A DNA stretch of 64,000 nt, from the NCBI GenBank assembly GCA_029263175.1, contig JAJCXZ010000061.1, positions 19,678 through 83,677 of the forward strand, in the 5' to 3' direction. The DNA comes from Acidimicrobiales bacterium. Lineage in GTDB: Bacteria; Actinomycetota; Acidimicrobiia; Acidimicrobiales; Aldehydirespiratoraceae. Under the pieces are notes generated by a model. That model ran no database searches. It was given only the letters and a program-made list of their open reading frames with translations, and had not been told where the DNA came from. Positions 46,426 to 55,198 of this stretch are shown piece after piece (the first letter of the stretch is position 1; every line of letters starts with the position of its first letter). The position numbers were made by a program, and so were the translations under genes.

Positions 46426-49383
46426 ATGGTGGAGGCAGTCGGCGTGTCGGACAAGAGGCGATCCCTTGTCGACCGGCCGCGCCTCGTGTCGCGCCTTGTT
46501 CGACGCTTCGAGCAGCGCCTCACGATCGTCGTGGGCGGTGGAGGGGCGGGGAAGACGACTCTGCTCCACCAGGCCGTGCAACAAGAACGCATCAACCTCG
46601 ATGTTGTCTACACGTGTACCCGAGTCGACCGAGATCCAGAGCGACTTTTGTTCCACCTCCACGAAGTCATCAGCTCGGCGCTCGGCATTGAGGCGGCCAC
46701 TGGGGACCCGTGCGACGCGATCGCAGAGTTGGTGCTGGCTCAGTCGCCGCAGCACGTCTGCCTGATCATCGATGACGCTCATCGCCTTGATCGCTCCCGC
46801 GCCATCGACGAACTGCTGGAGCGGCTACCGAGCAACGGCCATGTCCTCCTGGCCGGGCGTCGACGTCCCTCGGTCGACACTGCCAGACTCGACGCTTCGG
46901 GGAATCTCACCGAGATCACCCAGGCCGACCTTCTCATGACCAGCAACGAACAGGTCCAGTTCGCGAACCTCCGCGGCGTCGATGTTGCGCTGCTCGAGGG
47001 GGCCGAGGGGTGGCCGGCGTTTGTCGAACTTGCGTCTGCGGGCTCCCAAGTGCGGTCCCGTCGCTATCTTCAAGAGGAGGCGCTTCGCGATGTCGACGCG
47101 GCAACCCGCGCCGACCTCGCCGCATTTGCATTCGTTGGCGGTGGCGACGACGCGATCGCTCGTGCCGTCGCCAACGTTTCCCTCGAATCGCTTGTTGGTG
47201 GACGGCCGCTGGTGCGGTGGGTCGACGACGGGGCCCGGCTGCACGACCTGTGGGGAGAACTTCTCGACAGCGACCTGACCGAGCAACGTCGTCGGTCGGC
47301 CGCCCTGGCTGCCGCAGTGGTGCACCGCGATGCGGGACGGTTCGACCAGGCGATCGATCTCGCGACAAGCGTCGGCGCGTGGGAAGAGGTCACGGAGATC
47401 CTCGGCGCGGCCGTTCGCGATGGAGTCGACGGCGGGTTGCAGGCCGCCCAGTTGCGTCGATGGAGAGCAGCGATCCCCGCGAGCATCGAAAACAACCCGG
47501 TGGTCGTGTTGATCGATGGCCTGATCGCCCGCGAAGTCGACCCGACATCAGACGCGGCATGGGAGTTGCTGGACCGCGCCGCTTCCGTCTTCGAAGCCGA
47601 GAACCGATGCGAGTTGGCACTCGTCGCGCTCATGCAGCTTGCCTACGCCGGTCGGATCCGCGGTGACTTGGATCGCCTGAAACCGGTGATGGACCGGGCC
47701 CGGGAACTGGCGACAGTCTTCCCGACCGCCGCTTCCTTCCTGGCGTTCGGCGATGCCTGGACGGCGATGTCACACGGCCGTCCGGACCTCCAACTCGCAG
47801 CGATGGAGTCAGTGAGCGACGCTGACCTGCCGTTGGTGTGGCGCGTGACGCGAGACCACCTCATCGCCCATGCGCTCTTCAATCTGGGCCGGCCGGGCGA
47901 AGCGCTCGCAGTCGTACCCCGAGACATCGAGACGCTTCCAATGCCGATCCCTGGAGCCTTGGTCACCGAGTCGCAGTGCCTCTGGAACGCGGGTCACCCC
48001 GATCAGGCCTTGCGGCGCCGCCCGGGTGATACTTCGCCTTCATACGGCGCTCGCGACCGATACATCGCGGGCGGGTGGAACGCCGTGATGCACTGCTACG
48101 CCGGCGACCTGCGAGAAGCTCGCCGGGCCTTGGACGTCGCCACTGCGAACCTGGGCGAGAACCCCAGCGTCATCTCGATAGGCCAGGCGGAGGGGCTACG
48201 TGTCCTGATGATGCTGGTCAACGGCGATGAGTCCGAGGCCGCTGACAAGCTTGAGGGTCTCCTGGAGCTGATGCCGCTCGGAGACGGGAGAAGCGCACAG
48301 TTTCTGCGCAACTCGCTCCCCATCCCCTACGTCTTGGTACCCGCGTCACGCTCCTACTGGCACGAGACCCAACTCGGTACGAGCCTGAAGCTGAGTGTCG
48401 ACGTGTCGGAGGCCTTCGTCGAAGCACGAGCCGGGCGACCCGCGGCCTTGGTCTCGCTTCGATGGCCAGAGCCTGGGGTGGTGGCATCGATGCTGCCCTG
48501 CCCGTGGGCCATCGAGTTCGCCTTGCTCGGTCTGGCGGCCGGCCGCCAGGACGGCCGACGTCTGGGGGCATGGCTCTGCGAGCACTGGGGCGAACCAGCG
48601 CGAGCGTCCCTGCGAAGGTGGGTCAACGACGACCACCTGGGTTCGGCCGCACGCGATATTCTCAGCACCACGCCAACGCCCCCCGATCAACCTGCGGCGG
48701 TTCGAATTCTCGGTCAGGTGGAGGTGTTGAACGACGGAGTCGTCACCGGGAACCCTGACCTTCGTCGAGAACGAGTGCGAGCGTTGCTCGCTGCGTTGGT
48801 CGTGCGTCCCGACAACTCCCGAGAACGTCTCGCGGGCCAACTCTGGCCTGACCAGCCGGCGGCCAAGGCGGCGAAGAACCTCAGAACCACGCTCGGCTAC
48901 CTCCATGGCCTGCTCGAGCCTCGCCGAGCAGCGGGCGACGCCACCTGGTACGTCCGAGTCGAGGGTCATCGCGTCAGGCTGCACCCCGAGCTCGACGTCG
49001 ATATCTGGCGATTCGTAGCGCTTCTCGATGAAGCTGATCGAGCCGAGCAGGCAGGCAAGCCCCACACGGCACTGCCGCTGTTGATCGAAGCCGTTGAGCT
49101 ATGGAGTGGGGACCTCGCCGCCGACCTCGATCTCGAATGGCTTGAACTAGAACGGATTCATCTGCGTAGCCGATTCGTGCGAGCGTCGTGTCGAGCAGCC
49201 GAACTGCTTGTAGCCACACGGACCCCCAAAGCGGCCATCGACATTGTTCGGCGCGCCATTGATATCGACCCCTGGCACCAGGCAAGCTACCGCGCCCTCG
49301 CCGCCGCCTATACAGCCATCGGCGACTCCACCTCGGCGCGTGCCGTTCTCAACCGCGGCGGGGCCGCCGACCCAGCTCGATGA
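46426..49383 (+). CDS. STAND ATPase regulator with C-terminal winged helix-BTAD domain
   Basis: This 985-aa protein has an order opposite to classic SARPs. The N-terminal MalT-like STAND ATPase has Walker A VGGGGAGKTT (36-45) and Walker B LIIDDAH near 113. A long helical TPR-like region (about 290-740) is followed by a winged helix (about 757-850, VRILGQVEVLNDG, AGQLWPDQPAAKAAKNLRTTLGYLHGLL) and a BTAD domain (about 860-985). It is probably a cytoplasmic ATP-dependent transcription factor. It diverges from the exported-protein gene across a nested palindrome, its likely target. Confidence 0.82.
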   Translation: MVEAVGVSDKRRSLVDRPRLVSRLVRRFEQRLTIVVGGGGAGKTTLLHQAVQQERINLDVVYTCTRVDRDPERLLFHLHEVISSALGIEAATGDPCDAIAELVLAQSPQHVCLIIDDAHRLDRSRAIDELLERLPSNGHVLLAGRRRPSVDTARLDASGNLTEITQADLLMTSNEQVQFANLRGVDVALLEGAEGWPAFVELASAGSQVRSRRYLQEEALRDVDAATRADLAAFAFVGGGDDAIARAVANVSLESLVGGRPLVRWVDDGARLHDLWGELLDSDLTEQRRRSAALAAAVVHRDAGRFDQAIDLATSVGAWEEVTEILGAAVRDGVDGGLQAAQLRRWRAAIPASIENNPVVVLIDGLIAREVDPTSDAAWELLDRAASVFEAENRCELALVALMQLAYAGRIRGDLDRLKPVMDRARELATVFPTAASFLAFGDAWTAMSHGRPDLQLAAMESVSDADLPLVWRVTRDHLIAHALFNLGRPGEALAVVPRDIETLPMPIPGALVTESQCLWNAGHPDQALRRRPGDTSPSYGARDRYIAGGWNAVMHCYAGDLREARRALDVATANLGENPSVISIGQAEGLRVLMMLVNGDESEAADKLEGLLELMPLGDGRSAQFLRNSLPIPYVLVPASRSYWHETQLGTSLKLSVDVSEAFVEARAGRPAALVSLRWPEPGVVASMLPCPWAIEFALLGLAAGRQDGRRLGAWLCEHWGEPARASLRRWVNDDHLGSAARDILSTTPTPPDQPAAVRILGQVEVLNDGVVTGNPDLRRERVRALLAALVVRPDNSRERLAGQLWPDQPAAKAAKNLRTTLGYLHGLLEPRRAAGDATWYVRVEGHRVRLHPELDVDIWRFVALLDEADRAEQAGKPHTALPLLIEAVELWSGDLAADLDLEWLELERIHLRSRFVRASCRAAELLVATRTPKAAIDIVRRAIDIDPWHQASYRALAAAYTAIGDSTSARAVLNRGGAADPAR

Positions 49384-49489
49384 ATGCCACGAAAAGGCTG
49401 TTCGAGCATCGAAATCTCCCCACCTCTTCGTTGTGTAGATGTCGTTCGAGATAGTCGGGCCGGTCCATCACTGCAGTCTCGGCGCGTGG

Positions 49490-49966
49490 TCAGTCGGTGA
49501 CGTTGTCGATTCGGTCGCCGAGCCACTCGAACAGCGTGACCTGCGCAATGAACTGGAAGATGAACCACGCAATCACGAGAATCGCAGCGAGAACAATCGC
49601 AGTCTTGACCCAGCGAAGGAACGGGGCCGCGTACTCGGCAACCACTGACCGGCTCTGGGCAAGGGTGTCCTGAACTCGACGCGTGAACAGGTTTGTGGCC
49701 CGGGTCACTTCCTCGCGGGTCGCCTCGCGAATCTGCGAGACGATCCTGTCGGTGTCGCGGGCGCTCCTGCGCAGATCGCCAACGCCGGGTACCGTCGGAT
49801 CGAGGTGCGCCGCATCGCTCGCGGCGCGAAGCGCGGTGTCTCGCTCCGTGGCCGTCGAGGGTGAGCGATACTCATCGGTCCAATCCGTGCCCTCCCACCA
49901 TCGCAATCGACCGCCGCCGAGCGGGTCGGGATACCAACCGGCAGGAGGGGCGTCTTCGAGCTTCAA
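49490..49966 (-). CDS. DUF2510-domain membrane protein
   Basis: This 158-aa protein has an N-terminal DUF2510 motif (PAGWYPDPLGGGRLRWWEGTDWTDEY, 9-34), an actinobacterial signature, then a coiled helical region and one TM helix near 120-142 (AIVLAAILVIAWFIFQFI). Its ATG overlaps the stop of the SPFH gene (ATGA). It is the last gene of the NfeD-SPFH operon and probably acts at the membrane with those proteins. Confidence 0.8.
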   Translation of the reverse strand: MKLEDAPPAGWYPDPLGGGRLRWWEGTDWTDEYRSPSTATERDTALRAASDAAHLDPTVPGVGDLRRSARDTDRIVSQIREATREEVTRATNLFTRRVQDTLAQSRSVVAEYAAPFLRWVKTAIVLAAILVIAWFIFQFIAQVTLFEWLGDRIDNVTD

Positions 49967-51000
49967 CGCTTGTCCTTGACCGACGTCGGCGGTGGCAAAT
50001 CGACGAGTTCACTCGCGTCCGGCACAGCCAGGCCGCCTTTCGGTCGCACCTCGTCGCTGTCGTTGTCAGGCCGGGCGGTCTCGGTGAGCGCGGCCACCGT
50101 GCCGAGCAGACCGGAGAACTCCGCCGGGATCACGAGCTTGGTGGCCCGGCCGTCGGCGATTCGTGTGAGGGCCGCCAGGTACTCCACCGTGAGCACATTG
50201 GCATCGGCGCCCGCCTCCTTGATGGCGATCAGTCGGGCGCGGGAGCCGGCACCTTCACCCATACCGATCTTCTCGAGCCGCAGCTGATCGGCGACGGCTC
50301 GCAGTTCGATGGCTCCAGCATCACCCTCGGCGTCGAGCACGGCCGCGGTCTTGCGACCCTCGGCGGCGAGGATCGCAGCCTTTTTCTCACCGTCGGCCCG
50401 AGCAATGGCGGCCTCTTGATAACCGGCGGCCTCGGTGACGGTCGCCCGCCTGTCCCGCTCAGCGCGCATCTGCGCGTGCATGGCCGACACGATGTCTGGT
50501 GGCGGGTCGATCCGCTGAATCTCGACCCTGACCACACGGACACCCCATTTGTCGGTGGCATTGTCGAGCACCTCGCGGAGTTGGGTGTTGATCGTGTCGC
50601 GTGAGGTCAGCGCCTTGTCGAGCTCGAGATCACCGATGAGGTTACGAAGGTTGGTTTGGGCCAGTTTCGTGATGCCGAGGAAGAAGTCGACCACGTTGTA
50701 GACGAGCCGTTGCGGGTCGGTCGCTTCATAGAAGACGACCGCGTCGACCGACACGACGACGTTGTCCTTCGTAATGACCTCCTGGGGTGGCACATCGACC
50801 ACCTGTTCGCGCATGTCGATGAGTTGGATCCGGTCGATGAAGGGCAGGATCAGGTTGAAGCCTGGCTGTTTCGTCGTCTTGTAGCGCCCGAGGCGCTCCA
50901 CGAGTCCCTGCTGAAATGGTCGAACGATCTTCACCGCTCGGATGAGCACGGCGATCAGCACGACGGTGAGCGCGGCGATGAAGATTGCGGCCGGGTTCAT
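49963..51000 (-). CDS. SPFH/band-7 (stomatin-like, QmcA-type) membrane protein
   Basis: This 345-aa protein has an N-terminal TM helix (about 4-24), then the band-7 domain (VRPFQQGLVERLGRYKTTKQPGFNLILPFIDRI), and an Ala/Glu-rich coiled coil (about 185-235). Stomatin-like proteins form large ring oligomers at membrane microdomains. It is flanked by an NfeD gene, its usual partner, with 4-bp overlaps on both sides, forming a three-gene operon. Confidence 0.9.
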   Translation of the reverse strand: MNPAAIFIAALTVVLIAVLIRAVKIVRPFQQGLVERLGRYKTTKQPGFNLILPFIDRIQLIDMREQVVDVPPQEVITKDNVVVSVDAVVFYEATDPQRLVYNVVDFFLGITKLAQTNLRNLIGDLELDKALTSRDTINTQLREVLDNATDKWGVRVVRVEIQRIDPPPDIVSAMHAQMRAERDRRATVTEAAGYQEAAIARADGEKKAAILAAEGRKTAAVLDAEGDAGAIELRAVADQLRLEKIGMGEGAGSRARLIAIKEAGADANVLTVEYLAALTRIADGRATKLVIPAEFSGLLGTVAALTETARPDNDSDEVRPKGGLAVPDASELVDLPPPTSVKDKR

Positions 51001-51503
51001 GGGCCATCGTCTCCGGTGTGGGCGTCATCGGTCTGGATCGGCTCGACCACGAGTCGCGCTCCCTGCATCGACAAGATACGAACCTTAGTGCCCTCGGACA
51101 GCGACATCTCGTGGCTCGTGACCACGCCCCACGTCTCCCCCTCGACCGAGATCCGGCCTCGCCGTTCGCTGTCGTCGGGCGTGACGGCGACGGTGACGGT
51201 GCCGGTCATTCCGACGAGGCGATCGGCGCCGACCCCTGGAGGGAGGACGTGGTCGCGAAGGAACGTCTTGGCCCACCGGTAGAAGCCGATCCACAGCACT
51301 GCGCCTCCGAGGACGAACACGACCCATTGCACCTCGACCGACACGTCGTAGAACCCAAGGAGCGACGCAACAAATGCCGAGACGGCAAACGGCAGGAGTA
51401 TGAAGGATCCCCCGAGGAGCGTGACCTCGAGCAGAGCGAAGGTGACTGCAATGAACAGCCAAACCCACGGCCAGACATCGAGATCGATGCCGAGATCCAA
51501 CAT
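50997..51503 (-). CDS. NfeD-family membrane protein
   Basis: This 168-aa short NfeD protein has two or three TM segments in residues 10-80 and a C-terminal OB-fold near 90-155 (LVGMTGTVTVAV, GRISVEGETWGVV). NfeD proteins pair with SPFH proteins, and this gene overlaps the SPFH gene start by 4 bp (ATGA). It is the first gene of the operon. Confidence 0.88.
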   Translation of the reverse strand: MLDLGIDLDVWPWVWLFIAVTFALLEVTLLGGSFILLPFAVSAFVASLLGFYDVSVEVQWVVFVLGGAVLWIGFYRWAKTFLRDHVLPPGVGADRLVGMTGTVTVAVTPDDSERRGRISVEGETWGVVTSHEMSLSEGTKVRILSMQGARLVVEPIQTDDAHTGDDGP

Positions 51504-51615
51504 CTATCCAGTGTAGGTGACGCCCATCGATCAGTGCCGGGCGTCCCACGAGGTAGCTCGGCCTCTGTGACCTGGGTCCTTCTCAATGATCGGGATATGT
51601 GTGGCATAGTGCCCC

Positions 51616-52152
51616 ATGCACATTCTCGTCGCCTCAGACGGGCAACTCGACGCTGACAAGGCCGTTGGCCTGATCGCTCGGCTCTATGAGCCCGACGACA
51701 CGGTCACGCTGTTGACAGCGCTCGATCATCCACGTGAGTTTCTCGACAGCTATTCCGCGCTCACCGGTGTCGAGGAGGTTGCGAAGATAGCTCACGAGGC
51801 TGGGCCAGGAGTGTTCGGTATCGCCAGCGGGGCCAAGACGGCGGAGCGACTCGCGCCGGCTCATCCCACGTCATCGACCGAGCACCCGTTGAATGTGTAC
51901 TTCACCACGACAGCACATCGACGACTGGGCAATTTGCTCGAGCGCCTACAGAAGCACGGCATCGAGGCCACCGCCGCGTGGAGCCCGACAGAGAACCAGA
52001 CATCAAGAACGATCCTCGACTACGCCGAGAGCCAGAAAGTCGATCTCCTGGTGATCGGCAGCCACGGCACGGGCCGTTTCGAGGGTGCCCTCGGGTCGAC
52101 CGTCACCAAGCTCATGCGCCGGGCACCGATACCGGTTCTTGTCATCAAGTAG
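51616..52152 (+). CDS. Universal stress protein (UspA family)
   Basis: This 178-aa single USP domain begins with MHILVASDG and ends with the ATP-binding signature GSHGTGRFEGALGSTVTKLM followed by IPVLVI. The middle is longer than in minimal Usp proteins. It probably binds ATP. The gene is a monocistronic unit diverging from nfeD. Confidence 0.85.
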   Translation: MHILVASDGQLDADKAVGLIARLYEPDDTVTLLTALDHPREFLDSYSALTGVEEVAKIAHEAGPGVFGIASGAKTAERLAPAHPTSSTEHPLNVYFTTTAHRRLGNLLERLQKHGIEATAAWSPTENQTSRTILDYAESQKVDLLVIGSHGTGRFEGALGSTVTKLMRRAPIPVLVIK

Positions 52153-52239
52153 CGGAACTCCAACGCTCGAGCCAAGAACAGCTACACGCGTACTTCCCAG
52201 ACGCCGCGCCCCGTTGACGAACTGATCCCTGCCGTTCGG

Positions 52240-52265
52240 TGGGCGATGAGGGATTCGAACCCTCT
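52240..52265 (-). pseudogene. tRNA 3'-end remnant (T-arm and 3' acceptor strand only)
   Basis: On the minus strand GAGGGTTCGAATCCCTC forms a complete T-arm, followed by ATCGCCCA as a 3' acceptor strand identical to that of the tRNA-Val at 53191. No matching 5' acceptor strand, D-arm or anticodon arm is found in the next 100 bases. Differences in the T-arm show it is not a recent exact copy. It could be a scar of tRNA-targeted integration or a decayed gene. Confidence 0.5.
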
Positions 52266-52319
52266 CGCTGTCACTGAGAGCTGGTTACTGTGACGCCACA
52301 AGATGTACGGAGGTATGCG

Positions 52320-53087
52320 GTGAGCTCGAGCGTGATGGATGAAGGAAACGAAAGCTGGTCAAGCTGGGTGGCAGCGATGGCTCACCACGTGGAAGGCGGC
52401 GAATCGCAGCAGTTCGGTTCGGTCACGGCGGCATCCGTTGGTGCGCCAATCGAGTTGTTCAACCAGGCGTTCGTCTTCAGTGAGCCGGTTGTCGCCGACG
52501 TGGAAGCCGCCACGGCATGGTTGCGGGATCGCGGTGTGCCGTTCTGGGTGACGGCGCCCGGGCACCTCAGTGACCCGCTCGCCGATCTCGCCCCGCGGTT
52601 GGGCTTGGCCATCGATGAAGCCTCGACACCAGGCATGGTGCTGTCGTCGCTGGAGGACCTGCACCCGGAGATGCCGCCCCATCTGGAGTTGGCTCCGTTG
52701 ACGCACCCTGACCAACTAGAGACGGTCGCCGTGGCGACAGCTGATGGCTTTGGTGCCCCGGTCGAATTCACTCGGCACATGGCTCCCGCATCGATGATCG
52801 ACGACGGCTCGATGGAGTGGTTCGTCGGTCATGTCAACGGTGAACCCGCGGCTTGTGGGCAGCTCTTGCTCACCGGTGACGTCGCCGGTGTCTACACCAT
52901 CGCAGTCTGTACGCCTTTCCGCCGGCGTGGACTCGGGGAGGCCATGACCCGGGCGGTATTACTCGCCGGCCGGGACCGGGGAGCCAAGTATGGAATGCTG
53001 CAATCCAGCGACATGGGCAGGTCCGTCTACGAACGAATGGGCTTCGAGACGTTCACGCAATACACCCATCTCGCGGGTGGCCGATAG
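52320..53087 (+). CDS. GNAT-family N-acetyltransferase
   Basis: This 255-aa protein has a C-terminal GNAT domain (about 130-255), with acetyl-CoA loop CTPFRRRGLGEAMT near 205-218 and the late segment SVYERMGFETF. The N-terminal 120 residues are a second, degenerate GNAT-like region. The GTG at 52320 is preferred because GGAGG lies 7 nt upstream. The gene is bounded by a tRNA 3'-end remnant on one side and tRNA-Val on the other. Acceptor substrate unknown. Confidence 0.8.
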   Translation: MSSSVMDEGNESWSSWVAAMAHHVEGGESQQFGSVTAASVGAPIELFNQAFVFSEPVVADVEAATAWLRDRGVPFWVTAPGHLSDPLADLAPRLGLAIDEASTPGMVLSSLEDLHPEMPPHLELAPLTHPDQLETVAVATADGFGAPVEFTRHMAPASMIDDGSMEWFVGHVNGEPAACGQLLLTGDVAGVYTIAVCTPFRRRGLGEAMTRAVLLAGRDRGAKYGMLQSSDMGRSVYERMGFETFTQYTHLAGGR

Positions 53088-53190
53088 GTAGAGGGCGCGC
53101 TCGGGTCCCAGACCGGAACGGCGCAGTACGAAGCCACCACCAGCGCCTCAGCCCGAGGGCCTCGCGGAGCTCCTGTCAAACAGGTGTTCG

Positions 53191-53267
53191 TGGTGGGCGA
53201 TGGGGGACTTGAACCCTCGACCTCTGCCGTGTGAAGGCAGCGCTCTAGCCAGCTGAGCTAATCGCCC
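53191..53267 (-). tRNA. tRNA-Val (anticodon CAC)
   Basis: The minus strand reads GGGCGATTAGCTCAGCTGGC onward as a full cloverleaf: acceptor GGGCGAT/ATCGCCC, anticodon stem CTGCC/GGCAG with loop TTCACAC (anticodon CAC, valine), T-arm CGAGGGTTCAAGTCCCCC-like, discriminator A and encoded CCA (53193-53191). Confidence 0.95.
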
Positions 53268-53309
53268 GGGACCGAAGACGATATCGGATCCTCGAGCCGA
53301 TACAGACCG

Positions 53310-53690
53310 TCAACCGTAGTGCTTGAGTTCGATGGTGTTGCCGTCTGGGTCGCGGACGTAGAGGCCGAGGCCGTGTCCTTGGGCTCCCCAGATGGTGAAC
53401 GGGCCGCGTACGACATCAAAGTCGCCGGAGGCGGCGACCGCCTCGAGATCGGTGTCGGGCGAGACCACCATGGAAATGTGGTCGACGTTGGTGCCGGTCC
53501 GCTCCCCTACCTGGAGGTCGATCAGGGTCGCGTCGTCGATGCGCAGCGACACGAACGGCACTTCGCCCGCTCGCCACTCCTGCTCGCGCTCGGGTGCGAG
53601 GCCCAACCGGTCGCGGTACCAGGCAAGGGAACGCTCGGCGTCTGTCACCACGAAGACGACGTGGTCATGGCCAATGATTCTGATGCTCAT
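53310..53690 (-). CDS. VOC-superfamily (glyoxalase/bleomycin resistance-like) protein
   Basis: This 126-aa single vicinal-oxygen-chelate domain has metal-ligand positions at the starts and ends of its beta-alpha-beta repeats: IGHDHVVF (His8/His10), ATLIDLQ, VDHISMVV (His70) and NTIELKHYG (Glu). The ATG at 53690 overlaps the amidase stop (ATGA). It may be an isomerase, lyase or extradiol-like enzyme acting after the amidase; function unassigned. Confidence 0.85.
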   Translation of the reverse strand: MSIRIIGHDHVVFVVTDAERSLAWYRDRLGLAPEREQEWRAGEVPFVSLRIDDATLIDLQVGERTGTNVDHISMVVSPDTDLEAVAASGDFDVVRGPFTIWGAQGHGLGLYVRDPDGNTIELKHYG

Positions 53691-55099
53691 GTCGGGAACG
53701 GAGCGATCGGATCGAGACCGAAGAGATCCTCGGCCCATGCGGTGAGCTCGACCGTGCGGACGTCGTCGAGATGATGGCCGACGAGTTGGAGCGCCAGGGG
53801 CATTCCGTCTGACGCAAAACCCATACAGGTCGTGCCGGCGGGGCGCTTGGTGACGTTGAATGGAGCGGTGTTGCCGACCCAGGCGTTCGTGAGCTCACCA
53901 TTCACGACGCCCTGACCCTCCGAGACCGGCGTGTGGCCCACCGTCAGCGGTGTGATCAATGCGTCGAAGCCGTCCATCGCCGTAGCAAGCCTCATCGAGA
54001 GACTCTGCGCGGACTTGCGCGCCTGCTCGATCGAGTCCGCTGACAACCGTTTCTCGGCGCCGCTGATGAGCGCCTGGAGACCAGGTGTGATCTGGTCAAA
54101 CGCCGGCGTGTCGAGTAGATCGCGATAGCCCGGCACCATGTTTCCGTAGAACAAGAGCAGGAACGGCTTCATCACATCGGGCATGATCGGCTCGGTCTCG
54201 ACCACCTCAACGCCGGACCCACGGATGCGTTCGACCGCGGTCATGGAGATCTCCAGAACCTCGTCGTCGACGGGTGACCCGTCGACGTTCGAGCACCACA
54301 GCAGCCGGGTCGGGGCGGCCGGAGTGCCGCACGCGGCGCGGAACGATTCGGCGAGCGCGGGCTGGGACCGAAGATCGTTGGCGTCGGGTCCGACGACCAC
54401 ATCGAGCGCGATCGCCACGTCGCGGATGCGGCGCGACATCGGCCCGACCGTCGACAGGTCGGCGGCCCCCATCGGCGCCGGGCCCGCGGGGATTCGACCC
54501 TGGGTCGGCTTGAAACTCGACATGCCACAGACGCCGGACGGGATGCGAATCGAGCCGCCACCGTCCGAACCGGTGGCGAGGGGGACCATGCCTGCCGAGA
54601 CGGCGGCCGAGGTGCCACCAGATGATCCACCGGGTGACCGTTCCAGGTTCCACGGATTCTTGGTGGCGCCGAACAGAGGGTTGAACGTGTCGCCAATCCA
54701 GCCGGCCTCAGGCGTATTGGTCTTGCCGATGACGACGCATCCGGCCGCTCGTAGACGCGCAACCTCAGTGGAGTCGGTTTCGAGCACAGGCGAGTCGGCC
54801 AAGTGCATCGCTCCTCTCGTCGTGCGAAAGCCGGCCGCGTCCTCCAGATCCTTGACTCCGATCGGAACACCGGCAAGCGGACCCACATCCTCTCCGGCGG
54901 CAATGCGAGCATCGAGCGCCGCGGCCTGAGCGCGGGCCATATCGGCGTCGACCGCAACGAAGGCGTTGAGTACCCCGTTGCCGGCCTCGATTCGCGTCAG
55001 CGCAGCGTCGGTGACCGCGGCCGCAGAGAGCTCCCCGCCACGGATCATTCCGACAAGCGCTTCGACGGTCGTCGTTCGAAAGTCTGGGACATCAACCAT
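53687..55099 (-). CDS. Amidase-signature family hydrolase
   Basis: This 470-aa amidase-signature enzyme has the Ser-cisSer-Lys triad from GVPIGVKDLEDA near 78-90 (Lys) and the Gly/Ser-rich SPGGSSGGTSAAVSAG near 148-163, with nucleophile SDGGGSIRIP near 172-181. It hydrolyses amides of carboxylic acids. The ATG at 55099 (MVDVPDF) fits the family N-terminus; an ATG four codons upstream is possible. It is coupled to the VOC gene and diverges from the lipoprotein gene. Confidence 0.88.
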   Translation of the reverse strand: MVDVPDFRTTTVEALVGMIRGGELSAAAVTDAALTRIEAGNGVLNAFVAVDADMARAQAAALDARIAAGEDVGPLAGVPIGVKDLEDAAGFRTTRGAMHLADSPVLETDSTEVARLRAAGCVVIGKTNTPEAGWIGDTFNPLFGATKNPWNLERSPGGSSGGTSAAVSAGMVPLATGSDGGGSIRIPSGVCGMSSFKPTQGRIPAGPAPMGAADLSTVGPMSRRIRDVAIALDVVVGPDANDLRSQPALAESFRAACGTPAAPTRLLWCSNVDGSPVDDEVLEISMTAVERIRGSGVEVVETEPIMPDVMKPFLLLFYGNMVPGYRDLLDTPAFDQITPGLQALISGAEKRLSADSIEQARKSAQSLSMRLATAMDGFDALITPLTVGHTPVSEGQGVVNGELTNAWVGNTAPFNVTKRPAGTTCMGFASDGMPLALQLVGHHLDDVRTVELTAWAEDLFGLDPIAPFPT

Positions 55100-55198
55100 G
55101 GCCGCGAACACTACGCGAATCGCTCAGGTCGACCCGAAGTGGTGCCGAAGACCCATCGGCGTGGGCCGTTTGACCCAGAAGGATTTCAGGTGGAGCAG

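Noticed and set aside
52240..52330. The tRNA-like piece as selC (tRNA-Sec)
   Set aside because: No TCA anticodon arm, long extra arm or matching 5' acceptor strand could be found; only the T-arm and 3' acceptor strand are tRNA-like.
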